Below are positions 55,041-64,000 of a stretch of 64,000 nucleotides of DNA, piece by piece. Both the position numbers and the translations under genes were made by a program. The stretch is from the NCBI GenBank assembly GCA_032164245.1, contig JAVMKO010000001.1:285951041-286015040 (forward strand), read 5' to 3'. Under the pieces are notes generated by a model. That model did no database searches, was not told where the DNA came from, and saw only the letters and a program-made list of their open reading frames with translations. Source of the DNA: Sternotherus odoratus. Lineage: Eukaryota > Chordata > Testudines > Kinosternidae. Within the stretch, counting starts at the first letter, position 1; every line of letters begins with the position of its first letter.

Positions 55041-55397
55041 TATTCAGGTTAAGAGCAAGGCAACAAGACACCCACTCCTGAGTGGTTCAGCCTCTTGGTT
55101 GTTATTTTGTAGTCCCTAGATTTATCTTTTAATTACTATTGAAATGATAAGAATTGTTTACAAATAGAAGGTTACGATTTTATAGCTCATTAAAGTGACG
55201 CTTCTGGAAGAAGTATATAGCAGCAACGATCAACAGACTTTCACCGCAGTTTCCTATGATTCTTAACTTAATAGACTCATAAATACAATTGCTGGTTGAT
55301 TATTCTTCCATTACTAGAAGCTATGGTTTAACAAGACAAACCTCCAGTGAATCTGCAAATATCCCCATATATATTTGAAAGGGTTTTAGAAAATTTG

Positions 55398-55965
55398 GGC
55401 GGAGGTTGTCTCTAGGATGTACATTGGCCAAACTGGTCAGTCTCTATACAAAAGAATAAATGGACACAAATCTGACATCAGGAATCATAACATTCAAAAA
55501 CCAGTATAAGAACACTTCAACCTCCCTGGTCACTTAACAGATTTGAGGGTGACAATTTTAAAACAGAAAAACTTCAAAAAATAGACTTCAATGAGAAGCT
55601 GCTGAGCTCGAATTAATTTGCAAATTGGATACAATCAATTTAGGGTTAAACAGAGACTGGGAATGTCTAGGTCATTACACTAATTGAATTTATTTCCTCA
55701 TGTTATGTATCTTAACGGTCTGATAATAGGCTATCTTGATTATCATTACAAAAGGTTTTTTCTCCTGCTGGTAATAGCTCATCTACATTAAATAGCCTCT
55801 TAGAATTGATATGGTAACTTCCACCTTTTCATGTGTGTATATGTTCCTGCCTACTGTGTGTTCCATTCTATGCATCTGATGAAGTGGGCTGTAGCCTATG
55901 AAAGTTTATGCTGAAATAAATTTATTAGTTTCTAAGGTGCCACAAGTACTCCTGTTCTGTGGAGT
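55398..55965 (+). mobile_element. Penelope-like element 3' part with GIY-YIG remnant
   Basis: A frame from ~55415 reads MYIGQTGQSLYKRINGHKSD, then IRNHNIQKPV, a stop, EHFNLPGHLTDLRVTI. The YIG tripeptide, Arg of KRI, His of GHK and the downstream Glu are the landmark residues of the GIY-YIG endonuclease that PLEs carry after the RT. The C-terminus ELICKLDTINLGLNRDWECL follows, then a 3' UTR ending GATGAAGTGGGCTGTAGCCT...AAGGTGCCACAAGTACTCCT. Two or more in-frame stops make it a relic. Confidence 0.75.
55415..55680 (+). pseudogene. GIY-YIG endonuclease C-terminal remnant of a PLE
   Basis: About 60 recognisable residues cover the second half of the GIY-YIG fold, with YIG, Arg, His and Glu retained but TAA replacing a codon just before the Glu and a further TAG before the C-terminal block. 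The RT is absent. The family call rests on motif order, on the sister C-terminus at 49590-49675 and on the shared 3' UTR. Confidence 0.65.
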
Positions 55966-56500
55966 CACGTTTTCTCTCTGCTGGACTGAAAGGAAGGATT
56001 TTAATCTACATCTCTTACCTCCCACATGAGTGTCTTAATCACCAGTCTATACAGTTGTTCTCTGTGTATAGAACTTGTGCAATGGGCTTCTTGATGCTAC
56101 TACAATAATTTATGATGTGTAAGGAGTGACAACGCATTTTTCTTTTTAAATATCATTTCCTCTCCATTTCTACCCCTCTCTATGCAGAAGGTCTCTTGCT
56201 AGATCTTTGGAGAACATTAATAGTGACATGAACTGCACCTATTCCTCCCATAGAGAATAGGGTTTTGATTCCCCCAGAAGGATGAAGGAAAAGCTGCTGT
56301 TTCTCATGTTACACCACTGAATAGTACCTACAAAGCACTTATCAGTGAAGTGGCCATTTACTTTCCTCTCCCCTTTTCTCATGTTCTCTCTCTCTCCTAT
56401 CGATAAACTCATTGAACTGTTCCATTAACTTAATGTTAGCTACTACAAAAGCCTTGGATTCCCATTATTTCAAGAACTCCTTAATGTATCCGTTATCACA

Positions 56501-57110
56501 TGTTGCACGGTCGAATAAGGGATGAGTCTGGGTGGAGTGCTAAGAGGCGATTTATTTGGTTACAGCTTCCAGACCATTCGTTCCCCTCTGTCTTGTGACC
56601 AACAGAATGAGCCCCGAGTTATGGTTGCAGCATCTTTTATCCTCAACCCTCTTCTTGGTATAGGCCCTATCCCTTATCCTCTGAATCATCCTTTTGCTTC
56701 CTGCCCTTACTCTCTGGATCATCCTTTACTCCCTAATATGGTGCTAAGTGCCCCCTTTCGAGACCCAACCTATTTGCTTCCTAATATGGTGATAAGTGAA
56801 AGCCTTACTTTACTGGCAGTAGATTGGGAAACTGAATAGCTACCTTACGGTAAGGCCCCAAGATAGGGAACTTTGTGGCTTGGAAGACGCTATTGTGAGG
56901 CAATTCCTGTATTGCCCTTTTCATGTTACACAGGGGGGTACGGTGGAGAATTATGAGGGTAGGCTCTTATGCCTGGATCCTGCCTTCAGCTCCCTGCAGG
57001 TCTCATCCAGCATGGAGACCTCCTCTTATTCAAGGACCCACACCATACAATATTTCATAATTGTCAGCTACTCCGGATAGCATGGCCATACCGGACTTCA
57101 TATGTACTTT
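56501..57110 (-). repeat. Possible LTR, minus orientation
   Basis: It starts TGTTGCACGGTCGAATAAGG on plus. On minus there is CCAAATAAATCGCC near 56550 as poly(A)-like site. CCTAATATGGTGMTAAGTG is duplicated internally at ~56737 and ~56781. The far terminus and TSD were not identified. Confidence 0.3.
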
Positions 57111-57572
57111 GAGGGAAAAAATCAGGACCTTACGCTCCCCAATCCCAGGACCTTGCCTGAAGCTAAAGAAAAATTTCCATTAGCTGTACAGTGCTTAAAT
57201 CCTCATTCAGGTCCAGTGAGTAGAGGATAACATGACTACAGAAACTTAAGCAAGATTGACATTCTTCCCAGTAGAAATAGACCTGGTTGAACTATTGATT
57301 ATGAACAATTATTTCCCCCCAATTTGACCCTTTGACCTGTCCCCAGCTGTTTGTGAGTTTTTCAAAATTGTTCATCTTAACTATGTTTTTTTAAATAGAT
57401 TTTACAAAAACATTTGGGCCTCTGGGTTTTGGCGCAGTTGTTAGTAGGGTGTGCTCATTTGAATACTCAGTGTCAGGTTAGAGTTAGGTTAGTAACTCTT
57501 CCTCCACAATGGTACCTATACATTTTTTTGTCTTGTCCTAATGCTGTGTTGAAATGAACATTTATGATATAC

Positions 57573-58446
57573 TAGCAAAAGTGCCTGGCGTTGCTCGGGT
57601 CAGTCGGAGGTGGGGAGGAGGCAGACAGCTGACACCCCCTGACCAACCCCAACACCCACACCTCACCCCTCACCCACCCCGACACCTTCCCACCCCCCCC
57701 CAGACCAAACCCAACACCCACACCTCACCCCTCACCCACCCCGACACCTTCCCACCCCCCCAGATCAAACCCCGACACCCCCCGGCTCACTTACCCCCGA
57801 CCAAACCCGACACCCCCACCTGACCCCCCCAAGCAAACCCGACACCCCCACCTCACCCCCCGACCGAACCCGACACCCCCACCTCACTCACTGTCCCACC
57901 AAACCCAACTTGGATCCGTCGCAGGGGAGGGGGGGGGCCCAGAGCCGAGGGATTCCGGGGACCTTCGCAGGTGGGGGGGGGGGCACAGGGCTGAGGGATC
58001 TCCGGGGTTCCGTTGGGAGGGGGGAGGGGCAGAGAACTGAGGGATCTCCGGGGTTCCGTTGGGAGGGGGGAGGGGCAGAGAACTGAGGGATCTCCGGGGT
58101 TCCGTTGGGAGGGGGGAGGGGCAGAGAACTGAGGGATCTCCGGGGTTCCGTTGGAGGAGGGAGGGGCAGTGAGCTGAGTGAGTGAGGTGTCTGTTGGAGG
58201 GGGTATTATGACATCATCACCACCTAACCGCCCAGCCGATGTGATTGGCCCTGAAAGACTTTCACCCCTGGGGGGCGTCAGAGGTGAGATCCGAAAATTT
58301 TTCAACCCTTACCAGCATCTAGACCCCAAGACCCCTCACTGTACCAAATTTCAAGTCTCTGGCTCAAACGGTGCGGGAGGAGTTCGCTGTCATACGTACA
58401 TACATACATACGTACATACACCACTTGACTTTTATATATATAGATT
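57573..58446 (+). mobile_element. Unclassified repeat, ACTAGC...TATATATAGAT family, copy 3
   Basis: Head ACTAGCAAAAGTGCCTGGCG, tail CACCACTTGACTTTTATATATATAGAT (to ~58446). The longest copy (874 bp), with the largest C-rich and G-rich blocks. The 3' half keeps GGCGTCAGAGGTGAGATC and CCAAATTTCAAGTCTCTGGC, then a CATACGTACATACATACA run. No coding frame recurs between the three copies. Confidence 0.75.
57630..58195. repeat. C-rich then G-rich minisatellites of copy 3
   Basis: C-rich block 57630-57900 (CACACCTCACCCCTCACCCA duplicated, CCCGACACCCCCACCTCACC). G-rich block 57905-58195 has exact 46-bp units (CAGAGAACTGAGGGATCTCC at 58030, 58076 and 58122), plus diverged units on each side. Confidence 0.9.
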
Positions 58447-60002
58447 GTAGGCCGTATGGTAATGGAAGAGAATCATGTCCTCCATGGCAAAAGCCAACTG
58501 GTTTCAGTGAGAGTTGTGAATCCTCAGTGCTGAAGATGCCCAAATATGGATTTAGACCCCTACTTTTAGGCACTGAAGTTAAAAAAATTTGGCCTAAACG
58601 ACTTGTGCAATGGCAGAACTAGGAGTAGAACTCATGAATCCCAACACCTAGTCCCCAATTTCCTATCAACATATTTGTCTTCCCCTCCAACTGTAAGTCA
58701 CCCCATTTGCTCCTTTTAATTACCATGTTGCTTGATTTCATATCAGCTAATGAGTCTGATTTAGTGAAACTCATTCTATCTGCAGCAGATAATGCCATGG
58801 AATTGTAGAATGATGAGAACGCTGATTTTCCACTATTGTCGCAAGTCAGACACATGCTTTAAGGACTTTTTTGCTGGTTTCTTTCTGATAGGGCATGAAC
58901 TTCCAGTCTTGAAGGAATAGGCAATGCAAGACAGAAGAACAACAGAGAGCATCTGGGCTCTGTGTATACAATACTATGCAGAAATCTCATGTCTCACTTT
59001 CAAAAACCCTGACAGCTGCTAGGACCAACTGCTTTGCTAACAGAATTGCACAGAATAAACAACAGCAAATAATATTATTTTGGGCTATTAAAAGTGTTTG
59101 GATTCCTGGTATATCTCTGAAAGGCATCAATACACTGTCTTTGGGGTCGCTGTGAGTGGAAAGGCTGCAGAAATCCCTTTTGGGGGGCGTGTTAAGCCTG
59201 ATCCAATGCCTAATTCGTGCACTGGATGTCAGTGCACTCTCTGGATCAGGCACTTGGAGAGGCCAGGTTTTGATGATGTCAGATAAGTGGCCTTTTGTTA
59301 TCCCCTGTTAATCTCACATCCACTTTCTGGACCAATTTCATGAGAGGTAATAACTCTTTTCTAGGACGTATTTGGTATGAGCAGCAGCAGAGCGCGTACA
59401 TTCTATTTTGCAGGCAGCAGGAACATTCAGCAACGTTCAGGCGGGTAAGCTCTGTACAAGAACAAAATCCTTGCACAGCTCCCGGATAAAGTCAGGCTCT
59501 CGGATATCAGCATTGCTGATGGACATAAAGCTGAACCAGTGTTCAAGTTTTTCAATGAGGGTGGCATTATTGGTCATTCAGAATGAGAATTACCGACGAT
59601 CAAAAGGGAATCTTAGTCAGTAGACTATCTCTTTAGATATAGTTTTCATAAGCATCAATTGAGAAAGGGCAAAGGAGAAAGATTGTTTTATTGGTGATAG
59701 GTTGGAGGGTATTAATCTGAGAACAGTGGAGAATCCTTAAACAAGTAGTGAACGAGAATAAAATAGAACCATTTGAAAGCTTGCTACTAAAGCTTGTCTT
59801 ATGCACAACCTATAACTGAACAAAAATATGTTCCCCAAACTACTAAAATATATTATTGTAACCTTTGGAGTTCCTTTCTTACAATATATGTCTGGATCAA
59901 GGTATCCATTTTAAAACTGGTGCTTTTCTAAAATTAAAGAAATATTTGATAGATTTCATGTTTTATTCTAAGGTTTATAAAGATTGTTTGAAAATACTGG
60001 GC
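58447..60002. other. Non-coding stretch, no gene recognised
   Basis: A MIR-like 3' trace lies at ~58595-58660 (GGCAGAACTAGGAGTAGAAC). A complex CpG-bearing patch at 59280-59600 has splice-like signals (TATTTTGCAG at ~59402, GGGTAAGCTC at ~59445) but no recognisable coding sequence. Confidence 0.4.
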
Positions 60003-60090
60003 CAGAACTGCAGAGAGTACAAATCATAATAGCATCACTGATATCAATGGAGTAGCATGGATTAATACCAGCAGAGGATTTGGCCCAAGG
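60003..60090. repeat. Ancient amniote palindromic repeat fragment
   Basis: CACTGATATCAATGGAGTAG and TTAATACCAGCAGAGGATTT are a diverged copy of the family seen at 47755. Confidence 0.45.
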
Positions 60091-61469
60091 ACTGACCTAC
60101 ATTGAAACCTCCTCAATGGAATCATTCTGAGGATCTGTGTTTGGATCTTCCAGTTTCAATTTGAGCCTCATGAAAAATTAAACAAAATGTTCACCAAAAA
60201 TTTACAAATTTCAATGTGGTTTTTCATTTAAATTCTAAATTGTCATGGAAAAAGTCAACAACATTCTGAATTGCTAAAATGTGTGACTATCCCCAGGGCT
60301 GCTGGGGGGGGAGGGGGGGGAGGAGGGACTGATTTTTTTCACCAAAAAATGTTTGTTTTTTTATGGGGCTTTTTATTGTTTTTTTTTTTTAAAAGAAAAA
60401 GATTTGTGGAACATTTTGAATTTTCAGATGTTTGTCTTGCTCCACGTCCCATCAGTTCCCTTTGGCTGCCTGACTCACCGATCCACAGCTGTCGCCTGGC
60501 AGGTGGCTGGACACGGAAACAAATGGTTCCATTTTGCAGGAAATTCTGCAGTGTTGACATGTCATTTTGGTGTGAGGCAAAAAGTCAATAATCAAATTTT
60601 CCATGAAACAGAAATTCCCTTTTCTGGCCAGCTCTATCCATTACACCTTTTCCTCACGTGATGCCATCTGGAAAATGCAAACACATGGAACTGTATAACT
60701 GGAAAACTTCACCAGTAGCCAAACAAATCTGCTACTGCATGTGAGCAATTGCATCTCTCTCCTTTGGCTTGAGGAGTAAGACTTAGCTTTTTAGATCCAG
60801 GATTCAACCCTCACAGCAACCTGAGCAGGGATGCCATTATACAGATAGCTTTGAAATTCTCCCATATAAGGGTTTTGGTAGGAGAAGTGGAGAGACAAAA
60901 TAAAGACATTATAACTATAAAGTGTCTGTCTACTGCCATTTTACCTACTAAAATCTATAGAGAAGGATTTTTATATACACTATATTGTGGACACCAGGAA
61001 TTTTTCTTTAATTTCTAAATTGAATAAATTTAAAAAATATCAAGTGAAACTCAGCAATATGCCATTTTCCCAGTTTGAGGTTTGAACCATACAAACCCAC
61101 CAAGATTTTCATTGGAAATCATAAATCATCTCAGTCTGGTTGCATGTTCACTTAAAACTTGCTGGAGGCTTGTTTACCGTTCAAACCAGATTTAGTCTGC
61201 CCACTTCCGTTGGGTTGGGCAAGTTCACTTGCAGTGGAACTTGATGCTATAAGCCCCAGGCTTATGATGGAATAGGAAGCAGCAGGAAATGGCTGGCAGA
61301 CTTGAGATCTTATCTAATCAATTTGTACAACTGCCTAAAAAGGTTGCTAACCATTGAAGTATTATTAAGACCTACCTGTTTGTTTCTCTGAATTTTTCAA
61401 GTAAGAGTAACTCTGAGTTCTGGCTGCAAAACCTTTGAGGAAGTCTATCCAGCTTTCGTCACTGAGAGG
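60091..61469. other. Non-coding stretch
   Basis: Homopolymer-rich around 60303-60400 (G-runs, T-runs, A-run). Nothing else recognised. Confidence 0.5.
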
Positions 61470-61655
61470 CAGTATGATCTAGAGTCAACTCTAGTGGATA
61501 AAGCATTCTCAGGAGACTTGTGTGCTATTCCTATCTCTGCCACTGGCCTGCTGAGTAACCTTGGGCAAGTCACTTCAATCCACGTGCCTCAGTGTCTCCA
61601 TCTGTATAATGAAGGCAATTATACTTCCCTCATTTTGAAAGATATTTGAAATCGG
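61470..61655 (-). repeat. MIR-like SINE (antisense)
   Basis: GAGAGGCAGTATGATCTAGA, TCTCTGCCACTGGCCTGCTG, TAACCTTGGGCAAGTCACTT and TGCCTCAGTGTCTCCATCTG in antisense MIR order. Confidence 0.75.
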
Positions 61656-61732
61656 CTCACAAAAGAGTGTTTTATAAAAGCTATGTGGTACTATGTGGCA
61701 AGAGAGAAAATAGTAGGATCTGTAGACTATAC

Positions 61733-61777
61733 AGTATTTGCTGGGAAAGTATTTGCTGGGAAAGTATTTGCTGGGAA
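61733..61777. repeat. 15-bp tandem repeat, three units
   Basis: AGTATTTGCTGGGAA repeated exactly at 61733, 61748 and 61763. Confidence 0.95.
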
Positions 61778-62289
61778 AGTGAAGAAAGCTCACACTCCAT
61801 GCTTTTATTCTTAGTTGTACTTAAAGAGGAGAAGTCCAAGCCCCAGAGAGTCAGCTCAGCATTTCTGTTACTGGCTGAACTCTAAGACAAGAGACTTCCT
61901 TCTTTGCAGTCATCTCTTATTGTGAGACCAATCCAGAGACAAGAAGAAAACAAAGGACAAAGCAAATGGCCCAGATGAGAGCTTGAAGGGAAAGACAAAT
62001 ACAGAAAAAGACAATATGCCAAAATAGGAAGTGAGAATGAAAGAACAGCTGAACATGAATGAGAAAGCAAAGAAAGAGGAATAATGGGAAAGAGTTAATG
62101 ACTGCGAGAAGACAAATACTGGACTGTATTGAAAATTCTAGCCTAGTGGTTTTTAAACTAGCACCATTGTTTGGAAGAACAGCTGTGGTGCACATTGTGG
62201 GTCAGACTCAGATGGACTTGTTAAGGTAGCACCAAAATCTGCAAGCTGACCTAATTAAACAAGGAGAGCAGAGCTGAGCAATAATTATT

Positions 62290-62418
62290 GGATTTTGTCC
62301 TAAATCGGGTTTCATTCTCAGTTCTGCTTCTAACTTTCCATCTGACCTTGGGAAAGTCACTCTGTATGCCTCAGTTCCTACCTTCTGCTTATCTTACCTG
62401 TTGATATTACAAGCTGTT
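62290..62418 (-). repeat. MIR-like SINE fragment (antisense)
   Basis: TCATTCTCAGTTCTGCTTCT, CTGACCTTGGGAAAGTCACT and ATGCCTCAGTTCCTAC. Confidence 0.6.
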
Positions 62419-62431
62419 CAGGACAAGAACT

Positions 62432-62578
62432 AGAGAGGTAGCCATGTTAGTCTGGAATAGCAGAAGTAACAAAGAGTCCTGTGGCACCTTAAAGACTAGC
62501 TAAAGTATTGAAGCATAAGCTTTCGTGGGCTAATACCCACTTCCTCGGATGCAAGCAGTGGCAAAAACTGGACAAGAA
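62432..62578 (-). mobile_element. PLE 3'-end copy, antisense
   Basis: Perfect 13-bp TSD CAGGACAAGAACT (62419-62431, 62579-62591). The body on plus is TAGCCATGTTAGTCTGGAAT, GAGTCCTGTGGCACCTTAAA, CATAAGCTTTCGTGGGCTAA and TCGGATGCAAGCAGTGG. It is very similar to the PLE part of 30386-31110. Confidence 0.85.
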
Positions 62579-62591
62579 CAGGACAAGAACT

Positions 62592-64000
62592 GTCTCCCAC
62601 CAAGTGAGACACTTTGGGGCCTATAGAAACTACTGTAATATGAACAATAATAATGTGGAAACAGTTTGCATGGCTAACCCCCTTTGTCAATACAGGGGAC
62701 AATAATGCTTTGTGGGTCATAAAGTATTTTTCTCCTCATCATAATATGTTGGTTGAACATGACCATTACTGAGTTCTTCAAGTAAATGGTCAAACTCCTA
62801 TGTTAGCCATTGACTCAGTATCCATCTAAATTTTGCTTTGTTCCCCATCTAGATGAAAACCTGGACCTTCCAGCCTCTTCCCTCTACAAGTTCTAAGCCC
62901 CAGCACATTCGATCACATTTACTCTGCACTGTTCTTTGCTCGCAGCTCTGCTGCATGCAGTCCATTTCCTCATATTGCTGTTCCGTAACATGCTCTGTTG
63001 CTATAAAGCTCAGCTGCTATGTATTTCATTAGTCAAGGTATATTCACGGTATATTGGTAGGAGGCCAGCATACATTCTGTATCCTTGACTGGCCAATAAA
63101 AATTACATGAGACATGACCCATATATTATATTGATGCAAAAGTCATGTCCCAGGCTGTCCATTATTCTGAGTTTGTCTGCAGAGATATACATTCGTTGGT
63201 ATTTATTTTTTCCCTTTGACTTTTGAATAGCAGGTATTTGGATCATTATTTGAAGGTTTTTGAATGCATTGATATGAACTCAAAGTATTTTGCTTCACAG
63301 CCTTTGTGTTCTGTATTTTTTAATTATTATTATAAAGTTTGTACCTTAGTTTTCCTGGAGCATTATTGAATTTGGATATTTTTGTTCTGAACTTTTTGTT
63401 TATTGATTTTAACATTTACTGTCATCGTAGGCCAATATTCAGGGCTCAGAAACAGGGGAGAAGAAATCCCAGCAATCGGATCTATTTTGTCAGGGGGAAC
63501 TTGCTTATGCAGCTGTAAATCAAGCACAAAACTACCATTCAATATCCACATATTCTCAATGAACTCATATGCCTTCTTACATCTTGAGCAAGATAGAGGT
63601 AAAAAATGTCCAAAACGTAATGTTAATTCAAAGAAATCGAATGCACTTTATGTAAATATAGCTTGCTTTTTTTTTAAAAAAAAAGCGGTTTATCACAGAA
63701 ACTGTTTGGGCCATCCTTAGCTTTTACATGCTCCCACGCTTATACTTATTTTTTTTTGTCTGTTTGCAAGCAGCTGTTTTCCTCCTATTGTGGTTTAGCT
63801 GAGAAATAATTTAACAAGTGTGATTCTAAACTGAACAGAAAGTATGCTCCAGCTAAGAACTCCCCAAAGAAATATCAGAAATATTTACATCAGAAATATA
63901 CGGCATTAAGGCAAGTGCACATCTGCTTTTGAATAACACTAATCCTCCAAGCTATGTTCAAAGACATTGTCAACATAATTAGCATACTAACAATGAAGTC
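62592..64000. other. Non-coding stretch to the window end
   Basis: AT-rich unique sequence with A/T runs near 63668-63685. No gene or repeat was recognised. Confidence 0.5.

Noticed and set aside
57853..58305. 150-codon Pro-rich minus frame
   Set aside because: It arises from the 46-bp minisatellite in repeat copy 3; the translation repeats with the array.
59280..59600. Possible exon with splice-like signals
   Set aside because: TATTTTGCAG and GGGTAAGCTC bound only ~35 bases, and the flanking frames have no recognisable protein similarity. Splice-like matches of this quality are common by chance.

Overview
The window looks like non-coding DNA from a turtle (Testudines). I infer this from the repeats. 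CR1 LINEs dominate on both strands. There is a tRNA-derived SINE with a CR1-type tail (the tortoise Pol III/SINE type), amniote MIR-like SINEs, Penelope-like (PLE) tails with the motif 'GATGAAGTGGG...AAGGTGCCACAAG', and several GC-rich fold-back hAT-type MITEs. I recognised no host protein-coding exon on either strand. Almost every long reading frame falls in a GC-rich MITE, an LTR or a LINE. All family names are from memory and recognition; no database search was possible.

Layout. 0-7 kb: nested MITEs, a SINE and an antisense CR1. 7-12.3 kb: a stack made of an unclassified repeat (ACTAGC...TATATATAGAT type), a short LTR retrotransposon (two LTRs, primer site, polypurine tract) inserted in that repeat's tail, a minus-strand RTE-like LINE with a nearly continuous reverse transcriptase frame, and an antisense CR1. 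12.5-15.3 kb: a 652-bp hAT-type element, a 5S-rRNA-derived SINE with a perfect 14-bp target-site duplication (TSD), and a MITE carrying a 99-bp PLE insertion. 15-27 kb: mostly old unique sequence with MIR and CR1 pieces and two solo LTRs. 27.7-33 kb: CR1 carrying a hAT MITE, a PLE tail carrying a hAT MITE, and a three-level nest (MITE, MITE, solo LTR). 36-45 kb: two antisense CR1s, each interrupted by another element, an LTR, a pogo-type MITE, a palindromic PLE copy and a second copy of the 30.5-kb hAT MITE. 45-64 kb: sparse, with PLE copies at 49.4, 55.4 and 62.4 kb, a 193-bp direct duplication, the third ACTAGC...TATATATAGAT copy and candidate conserved non-coding blocks.

There is no pathway to describe. 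The content is a record of successive insertions, and exact TSDs at many junctions give their order. The best candidates for something undescribed are the 5S-derived SINE together with a 50-bp insertion that contains only its 3' tail, and the three-copy family with a C-rich block followed by a G-rich tandem block. No step was computed: identities and boundaries were read by eye, and boundaries without a TSD are approximate.
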